The notes beneath the pieces are model-generated. The model was given only the letters and a program-made list of their open reading frames with translations. It made no database searches and was not told the DNA's origin. Positions 18,351 through 26,685 of a stretch of DNA of 64,000 nucleotides are shown here, in pieces. The stretch is from Cryptoclostridium sp036644995 (GTDB taxonomy: Bacteria > Bacillota > Dehalobacteriia > UBA7702): positions 13,897 to 77,896 of the forward strand of contig JAVXOZ010000008.1 of NCBI GenBank assembly GCA_036644995.1. The letters are read 5' to 3'. A program made the translations under genes and the position numbers. Positions within the stretch are counted from its first letter, which is position 1. Every line of letters starts with the position of its first letter.

Positions 18351-19112
18351 ATGACAGAAAACATTAACATTATTATCGCAGACGATAACAAGAACTTTAG
18401 CGAGAGTTTAAAGCAGCACTTGGAGTTTAATGAGGATTTTACTGTGGTTGGCTGTGCTGCCAATGGTTTGGAAACACTGGAGATGACTGAGGAATTAGAA
18501 CCGGATGTATTAATTATGGAGTTAATTATGCCGTGCCTTGATGGACTGGGTGTATTATCAAGGTTAAATTCTTTACCAAAAAAACCAAAAGTCATTATTA
18601 GCACTGCCATGGGGCAAGAAAACATGACCCAAGAAGCTGTTCGTTTAGGTATTGATTATTTTTTATTAAAACCTTACGATTTTCAATCCATGTCTATGCG
18701 TATTAGGCAATTAGTGGGTATGTCCAACACAGTGTTAGAGCCTATTGCTGTTGCGGGTAAAAACTTTGAAGTTGAAGTTACCAACGTTCTGCATCAAATG
18801 GGAGTCCCTGCCCATATCAAAGGCTATCAATATTTAAGAGATGGCATTGTATATGTGATAGAAGATACAAATCTTTTAGGGGCAATTACCAAGGAGCTAT
18901 ATCCCATGATAGCGAAAAAATACAACACCACTGCCAGCCGAGTGGAGCGGGCAATACGTCACGGAATAGAACTTGCTTGGGACAGAGGAAATATTGAATT
19001 AATGAACAAATACTTTGGGTATACCATCGACGTAGAGCGTGGAAAGCCTACAAACTCGGAATTTATTGCTATGATAGCCGATAAATTAAAAATGGCAAAT
19101 CGTTTAGCTTAA
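18351..19112 (+). CDS. spo0A: Spo0A sporulation master regulator, phospho-acceptor Asp replaced by Glu
   Basis: A 253-residue receiver plus Spo0A DNA-binding domain. The C-terminal half is very well conserved (GVPAHIKGYQYLR, NTTASRVERAIRHGIELAW, KPTNSEFIAMIADKL). The receiver keeps the acidic pair D11-D12, the switch Thr in STAMGQ and the Lys in LLKP. At the phosphorylation site, however, the motif is LIMELIMP instead of the usual L-x-D-I-x-MP: codon 57 (18519-18521) is GAG, Glu. In some receivers a Glu there partly mimics phosphorylation. The gene follows spoIVB and ends at a strong terminator. Confidence 0.96.
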   Translation: MTENINIIIADDNKNFSESLKQHLEFNEDFTVVGCAANGLETLEMTEELEPDVLIMELIMPCLDGLGVLSRLNSLPKKPKVIISTAMGQENMTQEAVRLGIDYFLLKPYDFQSMSMRIRQLVGMSNTVLEPIAVAGKNFEVEVTNVLHQMGVPAHIKGYQYLRDGIVYVIEDTNLLGAITKELYPMIAKKYNTTASRVERAIRHGIELAWDRGNIELMNKYFGYTIDVERGKPTNSEFIAMIADKLKMANRLA

Positions 19113-19184
19113 TAACCGGTGTTTTTAGATTGTAAAAGTGATGAGTTGGTGCTATTGGAGCCTAAATATTTACAGTCGAAAATT

Positions 19185-19236
19185 AAAGCTCATCTGTGTA
19201 TTGGAAAAATTCCTTGCACAGATGGGCTTTTGTTGT
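19185..19236 (+). terminator. Terminator of spo0A
   Basis: AAAGCTCATCTGTG pairs with CACAGATGGGCTTT around a 15-base loop and is followed by a T-rich stretch. Confidence 0.8.
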
Positions 19237-19361
19237 TTAAAAAATAGTTTTTTCCTTAAAAAACATTATTAATTCAAAGTTTTTATTATTATTTATCCTC
19301 CGCAGAAAAAGCGACGGTATTTTTTTTGAAAAAAAGCATAGATTTTTATGAGGTGAATTTT

Positions 19362-19586
19362 ATGATATCTATTACCATAAAAAATTTTAAAAGTGCTTTT
19401 TGCCGCATTTGTATTCTAACTTTGGTGGTTGCTTTGGTTTTTTGGGGAGTGCCAAAATTTTATAATGCCATGGCGGAAGGTGAAAAAGATGTGGATGATT
19501 TAAGGGAACTTACCGAGCCTTTACGTGTTCAGGCAAACCCCAATGTGAATGATGTTTCCGCTTGGTTTAATAGTATAGATAAATAA
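19362..19586 (+). CDS. Small membrane protein upstream of xerD (YqzK-like by position)
   Basis: A 74-residue protein with one N-terminal hydrophobic segment (about 13-35, CRICILTLVVALVFW) and an acidic soluble tail, so probably a single-pass membrane protein. I start it at ATG 19362 behind GAGGTG; 12 further codons upstream lack a site. In Bacillus a small membrane protein of similar size (YqzK, DUF4227) stands just before xerD, and here too xerD follows after 79 bp. Homology is inferred from position and shape only; function is unknown. Confidence 0.6.
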   Translation: MISITIKNFKSAFCRICILTLVVALVFWGVPKFYNAMAEGEKDVDDLRELTEPLRVQANPNVNDVSAWFNSIDK

Positions 19587-19665
19587 TCAAGAAAAAAACA
19601 CTGGAGAAAATCAGCAAAAACCCTTATAATATATAACATGAATCAAGAAAGGGTTTGACATAATT

Positions 19666-20568
19666 ATGGAGGATACTAAAAATAACAGCGAAATTAAAGA
19701 TTTTTGTGACTATTTATTGGTAGAAAAAGGGTATTCTCTTAACACCATTGCGGGATATTCCTGTGACTTAACTGAATTTCTCAAGTTTATTGTTTCAGAA
19801 AATACATCACTTTTATCTTTGGCAACAAGAAAAAATGTTATTGGTTTTTTGGTGTATCTGCATAAAGAGAATCTTTCACCCAACACCGTAGCCAGAAAAC
19901 TTTCTTCTTTGCGTTCATTTTACAAATTTCTTTTGTTGGATAGAAGAATTACCATTGACCCCACCACCAATTTGGAAAGTCCTAAAATGGCTAAATATCT
20001 GCCCAATGTTTTATCTCAAGATGAAATTTTAACTTTGTTAAATCAGCCTGATGCTGCCACATTACAGGGAAAGCGTGACAGTGCAATTTTAGAAACTTTG
20101 TATGCCACGGGTATGCGGGTAAGCGAGGTAATTGCCTTGGATATAGGGGATGTGAATATAAAATTTTCTTATGCCAAATGTTTTGGCAAAGGTGGTAAAG
20201 AACGCATTGTCCCCATGGGCTCTTATGCTCTGGAATCTATAAATTTATATTTAAAAGAAGTTAGGCCTAAATTTTTAAAGGGTAAAACAACATCTGCTTT
20301 ATTTTTAAATCAACGTGGGGGTAGGCTTACACGTCAAAGTATTTGGGGAATGATGAAAAAATACGGCAAAGCAGCAGGTGTGGGTGATGGATTAAGTCCC
20401 CATACTTTACGGCATTCCTTGGCAACTCATATGCTGGAAAATGGTGCGGATTTACGCACTGTTCAGGAAATTTTGGGTCATGTGGACTTGGCTACAACTC
20501 AAATTTATACACACTTATTACAAAATACAATAACGGCGGAATATAAAAAATTCCACCCCAGGAGTTAA
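19666..20568 (+). CDS. xerD: Tyrosine recombinase XerD
   Basis: A 300-residue site-specific recombinase that with a partner resolves chromosome dimers at dif. The SAM-like N-terminal domain (1-90) is followed by the catalytic domain with Arg in TGMRVSEV (about 149), Lys in GKGGKERIV, the HTLRHSLATHM box, the second His in LGHVDL and the nucleophile Tyr in QIYTHL. All catalytic residues are present. It heads a tight run xerD-deoB-pdp-dacF, the same order as around dacF in Bacillus. Confidence 0.95.
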   Translation: MEDTKNNSEIKDFCDYLLVEKGYSLNTIAGYSCDLTEFLKFIVSENTSLLSLATRKNVIGFLVYLHKENLSPNTVARKLSSLRSFYKFLLLDRRITIDPTTNLESPKMAKYLPNVLSQDEILTLLNQPDAATLQGKRDSAILETLYATGMRVSEVIALDIGDVNIKFSYAKCFGKGGKERIVPMGSYALESINLYLKEVRPKFLKGKTTSALFLNQRGGRLTRQSIWGMMKKYGKAAGVGDGLSPHTLRHSLATHMLENGADLRTVQEILGHVDLATTQIYTHLLQNTITAEYKKFHPRS

Positions 20569-20570
20569 AT

Positions 20571-21734
20571 ATGAAAAGAGCTTTTATAATAGTTTTAGAT
20601 AGTGTTGGTATTGGCGCCATAGGGGATTGGGCGGAATACGACACAGAACCCGGGAACACCATTTGCCATGTGGCAGCAGCGGTGGGGGGGCTTAATATGC
20701 CACATTTGGAAGCCATGGGATTAGGAAATATTGCGGATATTAAAGGGCTTGCTCCCACTGAAAATCCCACTGCAAAACATGGTAAAGCACCATTAACCAC
20801 CAAGGGAAAAGATACCACAGCGGGGCATTGGGAAATGATGGGGATAATTTTACAACAGGCTTTTCCCACCTATCCCAATGGTTTTCCCAATGATTTAATT
20901 GAGGAATTGGAAAATGCTTTCGGCAGTAAAATATTAGGTAAAAAGCCTGCATCGGGAACTGCTGTTATTGAAGAATTTGGCAGGGAGCATCTAAAAACCC
21001 ATGCTCCCATTGTTTATACTTCAGGTGATAGTGTGGTGCAGATAGCTTGCCACGAAGATATTTATAATAACGAAAAATTATACGATTTATGTAAAAAAGC
21101 ACGGAGCATATGTCAAGGAAAGCATGGGGTGGGACGAGTTATTGCCCGACCTTTTAAAGGTGTGCCCGGAGCTTTTGAAAGAACCAAATATCGCAAAGAT
21201 TTTTCCTTGGTGCCACCTAAACCCAATGTTTTATCAGCACTAAATGGCAAAAAAATCCCTGTGATTGGGGTGGGAAAAATAAACGATATTTTTTGTGGTG
21301 AAAACATAGATATTTCATATGGCGTAAAAGGCAATACACTTTGCCTTGATAAAACCTTGGAATTATTAAAAGATGGCAAAGATGGTTTTTACTTTGTTAA
21401 TCTGGTGGATTTTGATATGCTCTATGGGCATAGAAATGACCCTGTGGGTTATGCCCAAGCTTTGGAAGATTTTGATGCCCATGTTCCCTCTATTTTGGAA
21501 AACCTTAGAGAGGACGATTTACTGATTATCACCGCAGATCACGGCAACGACCCCACCACCGCCAGTACCGACCACAATCGAGAATATGTGCCGGTGTTAT
21601 CCTATATCTGCGGTGAAAAAGGCGGCAATATCGGTGTGCTAAAAACCATGTCTGATATTGGAGCCACAGTTTATCAATGGCTTACCGGTGAGAATTATTT
21701 ACAGGGAAATTCTTGGCTGAATATTTCTAAATAA
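20571..21734 (+). CDS. deoB: Phosphopentomutase
   Basis: A 387-residue alkaline-phosphatase-fold mutase that interconverts (deoxy)ribose 1-phosphate and 5-phosphate in nucleoside catabolism. Metal-binding motifs are visible at the N-terminus (IVLDSVGIGA), at GKDTTAGHWEMMG (about 83-95), and in ADHGNDPTTASTDHNRE (about 320-336). It starts 3 bp after the xerD stop and is followed within 10 bp by the nucleoside phosphorylase that makes its substrate. Confidence 0.96.
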   Translation: MKRAFIIVLDSVGIGAIGDWAEYDTEPGNTICHVAAAVGGLNMPHLEAMGLGNIADIKGLAPTENPTAKHGKAPLTTKGKDTTAGHWEMMGIILQQAFPTYPNGFPNDLIEELENAFGSKILGKKPASGTAVIEEFGREHLKTHAPIVYTSGDSVVQIACHEDIYNNEKLYDLCKKARSICQGKHGVGRVIARPFKGVPGAFERTKYRKDFSLVPPKPNVLSALNGKKIPVIGVGKINDIFCGENIDISYGVKGNTLCLDKTLELLKDGKDGFYFVNLVDFDMLYGHRNDPVGYAQALEDFDAHVPSILENLREDDLLIITADHGNDPTTASTDHNREYVPVLSYICGEKGGNIGVLKTMSDIGATVYQWLTGENYLQGNSWLNISK

Positions 21735-21743
21735 GGTGAAAAA

Positions 21744-23087
21744 ATGAATATAATAGACATTATAACCAAAGAAAAAAATGGAGAATCATTATCTAAAGCG
21801 GAGATATATTATTTTGTTAATGAATATGCAAAAGGTAATATACCTGATTATCAAATCAGTGCATTGCTCATGGCAATATATTTTTGTGGTATGGATGAGG
21901 AAGGTATTTTCAATTTAACTATGGCAATGATGCACAGCGGTGACATTATGGATTTATCTTCAATAAGGGATATTACCATAGATAAGCACAGCACCGGTGG
22001 AATAGGGGATAAAATAACCTTGATAGTGGCACCCATATGGGCAGCAACGGGTTTTAGCGTTGCTAAAATGTCCGGTAGAGGTTTGGGCTACACCGGTGGC
22101 ACCATAGATAAATTGGAATCTATTCCTCACTTTACAACGGCTCTTGATTTAGAAGATTTTTTGCGCCTTGCAAAAACCAATAAAATTGCCATAACATCCC
22201 AAAGCGGTAATTTAGTACCTGCGGATAAATTATTATATGCCTTAAGGGACGTAACCGCTACGGTGGATTCCATACCTTTAATTGCTGCCAGTGTTATGTC
22301 TAAAAAATTGGCAACAGGCAGTGATGTTTTGGTTTTAGATGTAAAATATGGTCGTGGTTCTTTTATGAAAACTTATGAAAAGGCTGCTGATTTAGCTACT
22401 ACCATGATAAAAATAGGGGAAAAAGCAGGTCGCAAAGTAGCGGCGGTGTTAAGCCCTATGAATTGCCCTTTGGGCTATGCTGTGGGAAACTCCTTGGAAG
22501 TCCTTGAAGCTTTGGATATACTATCCAATAAAGGTAATAAAAAATTAAGAGATGAAGCCATTGCCATTGGGGCGGTGGGTTATTATATTGGCGGTATTAC
22601 CAAAGATTTAGCGGCGGGGATAGCAAAAGTTAAAAAATGCCTTGAAGATGGCAGCGGCAAAGAAAAATTTTACAGTTTTGTGCGTAGTCAAGGTGGGGAA
22701 GCAGAAAAAAATAATTTTACGGATACCTTGGTATTAAGCAAAAATACAATAACTATCAAAGCACCAAAAAGTGGTATTATTACGGATATCAATGCACTTG
22801 GCATTGGTATGGCCTCGGTTGAATTAGGTGGTGGCAGAAAAAAATTAGGTGAAAATATAGACCACGGTTCAGGAGTGCTCCTTAAAAAAACAGTGGGTGA
22901 TGCTGTTAAAAAAGGTGATATTTTGGCATTGCTGTACAGTAATAAAACCACAGAAATTATGGCTGATCTTGCTAAATCTTTATTAGCAGATTTCCAAATA
23001 TCCGATGATGGAAAAAATATTCCCCAAGAAAAATTGGAGCTTATATATAATAATGAAACAATTAATCTTTTGCAATTTTTAGTTTAA
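21744..23087 (+). CDS. pdp: Pyrimidine-nucleoside phosphorylase
   Basis: A 447-residue member of the thymidine/pyrimidine phosphorylase family, which splits uridine or thymidine with phosphate to base and sugar 1-phosphate. The phosphate-site motif KHSTGGIGDKI (about 81-91), SGRGLGYTGGTIDKLE and the later C-terminal lipoyl-like barrel domain are present. A little longer than the usual ~433 residues. Its product feeds deoB upstream; in Bacillus a purine phosphorylase (pupG) occupies this slot instead. Confidence 0.93.
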   Translation: MNIIDIITKEKNGESLSKAEIYYFVNEYAKGNIPDYQISALLMAIYFCGMDEEGIFNLTMAMMHSGDIMDLSSIRDITIDKHSTGGIGDKITLIVAPIWAATGFSVAKMSGRGLGYTGGTIDKLESIPHFTTALDLEDFLRLAKTNKIAITSQSGNLVPADKLLYALRDVTATVDSIPLIAASVMSKKLATGSDVLVLDVKYGRGSFMKTYEKAADLATTMIKIGEKAGRKVAAVLSPMNCPLGYAVGNSLEVLEALDILSNKGNKKLRDEAIAIGAVGYYIGGITKDLAAGIAKVKKCLEDGSGKEKFYSFVRSQGGEAEKNNFTDTLVLSKNTITIKAPKSGIITDINALGIGMASVELGGGRKKLGENIDHGSGVLLKKTVGDAVKKGDILALLYSNKTTEIMADLAKSLLADFQISDDGKNIPQEKLELIYNNETINLLQFLV

Positions 23088-23098
23088 GAGGAAATAAA

Positions 23099-24379
23099 AT
23101 GAAAAATAAAAGTGTAGTATTGATTTTACTGCTTACCGCATTATTAACCATGTTTTCCGCCGATGTTTTTGCTGAAACACCAACAGCACCGGTGGCACCA
23201 ACAGTGGCTCCTGCCTCTGCACCCACACAGGCATCTCCAAACACAATAGAAGCCATAAAAAATCAAGTAATGGCAGAGGTTAACAATGCAGCAGGGAATG
23301 AAACAGCAAATTTACAGGTGGGTGCTGCAATTATAGCTGACCCTATTACCAAAAATGTAATATATGAAAAAAATTCCAACCAAAAAATGTATCCTGCCAG
23401 TATAACCAAGTTAATGTCTTTTGTTATAATTTATGAAGGAATAAACAGCGGCAAATTTAAACTTACAGACCCTGTAACAATTTCCCCCACTGTGGAGGCG
23501 GTGAATGAAGGGGATATTAAATTAAAAGCAGGTGAAATATGGCAATTACAGGAGCTGCTTTATGCTATGTCCATAATATCCGCCAATGATGCCTCGGTGG
23601 CAGTGGCGGAATATGCCGCAGGTTCTGAAGCACAATATGCGGAAATGATGAATGCTAAAGCTACTGAATTGGGCATGAAAAACACTCATTTTATGAATTG
23701 CACAGGCTTGCATGATGAGAACCACTATACCACTGCCCATGATTTATTTACCTTAGCTTGCCACGCAGTGGAAATTCCTCAGCTTTTAGCTTTAACCTCC
23801 ACCCAAAAACACGTATTTAACTTATCCACAGGTCAGGTTACCCTTAATTGTACCAATAAGGTTTTGGATTGGTATCCCGGTGCCGATGGTTTAAAAACAG
23901 GTTTTACCACACCTGCGGGTCATTGCTTGGCTGCTACCGCAGTTAAAGATAATATGCGGTTAATAAGTATTGTTTTGGGTTGTCCTGCCAAATACGGGCA
24001 TTACAGTGAAACCATGAAATTACTTAATTACGGATTTTCCAAATACGCTTTAAAAGATGTGGTTACCGCCAATACAACCGTAGCAACCATTGATTTACCC
24101 AAAGGCAAAACCGAAAATATTAAAGTGTGCCCTCAAGATACCATCACTTTACCCACAGCCAAAGAGGGGGACTCAGGTTATAAAGTAAGCTGTAAAATGG
24201 ATTCACAGATTGTTGCCCCGGTGCAAAAAGGGGACATCATCGGCAAGGTGTTTATCACCGCCAATGGTAAAGAAATTGCCACCACTCCCATGGTTGCCGC
24301 AGAATCCATAGATAAAGAAAACATTTTCCAAAGTGCATATCGTGGTGTGCGTGATTTTTTCCGCAAAATTACGACTTAA
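23099..24379 (+). CDS. dacF: D-alanyl-D-alanine carboxypeptidase DacF
   Basis: A 426-residue low-molecular-weight penicillin-binding protein that trims D-Ala from peptidoglycan stem peptides; in spore formers it shapes cortex cross-linking. A signal peptide (1-25, ending SADVFA) and an Ala/Pro/Thr-rich linker precede the peptidase S11 domain. The active-site motifs are SITKL (SxxK), SAND (SxN) and KTGFT. A C-terminal beta domain follows, ending in an amphipathic stretch typical of a membrane anchor. It starts 12 bp after pdp, ahead of spoIIAA. Confidence 0.93.
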   Translation: MKNKSVVLILLLTALLTMFSADVFAETPTAPVAPTVAPASAPTQASPNTIEAIKNQVMAEVNNAAGNETANLQVGAAIIADPITKNVIYEKNSNQKMYPASITKLMSFVIIYEGINSGKFKLTDPVTISPTVEAVNEGDIKLKAGEIWQLQELLYAMSIISANDASVAVAEYAAGSEAQYAEMMNAKATELGMKNTHFMNCTGLHDENHYTTAHDLFTLACHAVEIPQLLALTSTQKHVFNLSTGQVTLNCTNKVLDWYPGADGLKTGFTTPAGHCLAATAVKDNMRLISIVLGCPAKYGHYSETMKLLNYGFSKYALKDVVTANTTVATIDLPKGKTENIKVCPQDTITLPTAKEGDSGYKVSCKMDSQIVAPVQKGDIIGKVFITANGKEIATTPMVAAESIDKENIFQSAYRGVRDFFRKITT

Positions 24380-24407
24380 AACCTGTTTATTTCCTATTAT
24401 TTACCAA

Positions 24408-24433
24408 AGGAAGATACCTTTAAAAATAGAAAT
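24408..24433 (+). promoter_or_regulatory. Possible sigma-H-type promoter before spoIIAA
   Basis: AGGAAGAT (24408-24415) and GAAAT (24429-24433) loosely match sigma-H boxes, and position agrees with the known spoIIA promoter of Bacillus. The match is weak. Confidence 0.3.
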
Positions 24434-24471
24434 CTCATAGTAATGGTAAAAATTAACTATGGGAGGTTAAT

Positions 24472-24795
24472 ATGGATTTTCAAATTAAAAAAAATCTCCT
24501 CACCTTTAGGGTTGCAGGAGATTTTGATTTATCGCTTTGCCCTCCATTAAAAGAAAAAATGCTCAAGGCTATTGAAATGGATGGGGTAAACAGAATTATT
24601 TTTGATATGAAAGAGGTTACATTTTTAGATAGTTCCGCTTTGGGCTTGATTTTAACTGCTTATAAAAAAACAGCACCTTTAGGGGGTGGTGTGGGCATTA
24701 TAAATTTACAGCCAAAGTTAAGGCAATTATTTGAAATGGCAGGATTGGAACATATAATAAAAATATCCTTAACAAAAGAGGTGCAAGATGATTGA
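24472..24795 (+). CDS. spoIIAA: SpoIIAA anti-anti-sigma factor
   Basis: A 107-residue STAS-domain protein. Its unphosphorylated form binds SpoIIAB and releases sigma-F in the forespore. The Ser that SpoIIAB phosphorylates lies in FLDSSALGLIL (about 51-61). Strong GGGAGG ribosome site. It overlaps spoIIAB by 8 bp. Confidence 0.96.
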   Translation: MDFQIKKNLLTFRVAGDFDLSLCPPLKEKMLKAIEMDGVNRIIFDMKEVTFLDSSALGLILTAYKKTAPLGGGVGIINLQPKLRQLFEMAGLEHIIKISLTKEVQDD

Positions 24796-25219
24796 AAAAA
24801 ATGAAGAAAATAAAATTGAATTTTCCTTTATGGCAAAAGATGAAAACGTATCTTCAGCCAGGTTATTGGCAGCATCTTTCAGCAGCCAAATGGGTTTTAC
24901 TTTAAGCGAGGTTGAGGAAATAAAAGTGGCGGTTTCCGAAGGTGTTTCCAACGCTATTATTCATGGTTACAAAAATAATAGCAGCGAAATGGTATCCATG
25001 GAATTAATCTGTGTGGAAAATTTGTTAACTGTAATCATTAAAGATAAAGGTTGTGGCATAGCCAATATAGAAAAAGCCATGGAACCTATGTTTTCTACTA
25101 TTGCGGATAGAATGGGTTTGGGCTTTGTTTTCATGCAATCTTTCATGGATGATTTTAAAATTGTTTCACAAATTCATGAAGGCACCACCCTTATTTTGAA
25201 AAAAACTTGTAAATTGTGA
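24788..25219 (+). CDS. spoIIAB: SpoIIAB anti-sigma factor and kinase
   Basis: A 143-residue GHKL-fold serine kinase that holds sigma-F inactive and phosphorylates SpoIIAA. The N-box SEGVSNAIIHGY (about 50-61), DKGCGI (about 90-95) and the MGLGF ATP-lid motif are intact. Coupled to spoIIAA by overlap and separated from sigF by one base. Confidence 0.96.
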   Translation: MIEKNEENKIEFSFMAKDENVSSARLLAASFSSQMGFTLSEVEEIKVAVSEGVSNAIIHGYKNNSSEMVSMELICVENLLTVIIKDKGCGIANIEKAMEPMFSTIADRMGLGFVFMQSFMDDFKIVSQIHEGTTLILKKTCKL

Positions 25220-25220
25220 T

Positions 25221-25934
25221 ATGGAAAAATGCTATGGTGATTTTTCTGATGCAGAAAAACAAATACTTTGGTTAAAATGCAAAGATGGAGATGTAAAAGC
25301 CAGAGAAAAATTGATTGATGGCAATTATCCACTGGTTGGTGCTGTTGCCGGGAAATTATCTTTTAATAATGATGAATATGATGAGCTGTTTCAAAGTGGT
25401 GTTTTGGGTCTAATCAAAGCTGTGGATGGCTTTGACCAAAATTTGGGGGTAGCTTTTTCCACCTATGCCTTATCATTTATCCATGGTGAAATAATGCGGC
25501 AAAAGGAAAGAATTAGAGGTGTAAAAAGGCAGCGAAATACTGAAGTTCTTTTTTCTAAAATAAAAGCTGCGGAAAAAGAATTGCGTGAGGGTAGCGGCTA
25601 TGAGCCATCCTTTGGTGAAGTTGCGGCAAAAATAGGTGAATCCACGGAAAATATTATCTGGATAATGGAAAATAATAAGGAAAATATTGCCCTTGATGAA
25701 ATATGTATCACCGATGAAAATGCCATTAACAATTATGAAATAGTGGAAAATAGGTTGTTTATCAAAGCAATTTTAAAGGAAGTAACAGCCAAAGAGCGAA
25801 TTATACTCTTGGAACACTATATTAACGGCAAAACCCAAAAGGTAATTGCCCAAGAACTGGGCTTGAGCCAAACCCAAATTAGTCGTTTGGAAAAAGCCGC
25901 TTTAAAGAAACTAAAAAAAATTACTCAAATGTGA
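25221..25934 (+). CDS. sigF: Sporulation sigma factor F, divergent in regions 2.4-3
   Basis: A 237-residue sigma-70-type factor in the third position of the spoIIA operon, hence sigma-F. Region 2 (YDELFQSGVLGLIKAVDGF, FSTYALSFIHGEIMR) and region 4 (KTQKVIAQELGLSQTQISRLEK) are clear. After region 2.3, canonical SigF/SigG proteins carry a conserved RDD-x-VSRSL stretch; here it reads QKERIRGVKRQRNTEV (DNA about 25498-25550), whereas the SigG in this window retains the usual VSRSLRD. Promoter recognition may therefore differ from textbook sigma-F. Confidence 0.92.
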   Translation: MEKCYGDFSDAEKQILWLKCKDGDVKAREKLIDGNYPLVGAVAGKLSFNNDEYDELFQSGVLGLIKAVDGFDQNLGVAFSTYALSFIHGEIMRQKERIRGVKRQRNTEVLFSKIKAAEKELREGSGYEPSFGEVAAKIGESTENIIWIMENNKENIALDEICITDENAINNYEIVENRLFIKAILKEVTAKERIILLEHYINGKTQKVIAQELGLSQTQISRLEKAALKKLKKITQM

Positions 25935-25940
25935 GGATAT

Positions 25941-26474
25941 ATGGAAAAGAAATGTTGTTTCACAGGTTACAGACCTGTTAAGTTGAAATATTTATATAAT
26001 AAAGATAGTGTAGAATATAAAAAATTATATACGCTTTTACAGGAAACCATAGAAGAAGCCGTGGCAGATGGTTATAATTATTTTATTTCCGGTTTTGCTA
26101 TGGGTGTGGATTTAATGGCGGCAGAAATTGTTTTGCAATTAAAAACTGCAAATGCCCATATAAAATTAGAGGCGGCTTTGCCCTGTATGAACCAAACTGT
26201 ATCTTGGTCATCTGTATCTCAAGAAAAATATTTTGCCTTATTGGATAAGGCGGATTATCGCAGCTGTGTACATCCAAAAGGAATGAGGGAAAGTTATTTA
26301 ATGCGTAACCGTTATATGGTGGAAAATAGCGATAGGGTTATTGCGGTTTACGATGGGAGAAAAGGCGGTACATCTTACACTGTGGATTATGCCAGAAAAC
26401 ATAAGCGGGAAGTTATTGTTATCGACCCTCAAATTTTAGAAATAACAGAAAGGGAGTATTCTCTTTTTAAATAA
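25941..26474 (+). CDS. SLOG-family protein of the DUF1273/YpsA type
   Basis: A 177-residue Rossmann-like protein. FTGYRP at the N-terminus, ISGFAMGVD (about 49-57) and IAVYDGRKGGTSYTVDYA (about 133-150) match the DUF1273 group, related to YpsA and the nucleotide-binding SLOG superfamily (DprA- and LOG-like). Some relatives are linked to cell division or nucleotide-derived signals; the ligand here is unknown. It starts 7 bp after sigF with its own GAGG site, so it is likely the last gene of the spoIIA transcript. Confidence 0.8.
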   Translation: MEKKCCFTGYRPVKLKYLYNKDSVEYKKLYTLLQETIEEAVADGYNYFISGFAMGVDLMAAEIVLQLKTANAHIKLEAALPCMNQTVSWSSVSQEKYFALLDKADYRSCVHPKGMRESYLMRNRYMVENSDRVIAVYDGRKGGTSYTVDYARKHKREVIVIDPQILEITEREYSLFK

Positions 26475-26538
26475 ATTTTGGTAAAAAACAAATTTATTGC
26501 CTTGGGTTCATTCCTATAAAACCACACTGTGCATTAGG

Positions 26539-26584
26539 TATTCCCCAATTTTAATCCATATAAAAAGCCTTTGATTGGGGAGTA
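26539..26584 (+). terminator. Inverted repeat after the spoIIA operon
   Basis: TATTCCCCAAT and ATTGGGGAGTA are separated by 24 bases. There is no T run directly behind, so termination is only possible, not certain. Confidence 0.35.
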
Positions 26585-26630
26585 TAATTCCATATTATAA
26601 ACCCACTTTGAATAAAAAGTGGAAAGATAA

Positions 26631-26670
26631 AAAAGCGAGAACCACAAAAAATGTGATTCTCGCTTTAAAA
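26631..26670 (-). terminator. Terminator of the AGCS symporter gene
   Basis: AAAGCGAGAACCACA pairs with TGTGATTCTCGCTTT around five A; on the minus strand it is followed by TTTTTT. Confidence 0.85.
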
Positions 26671-26685
26671 ATATTTTAAATAATA

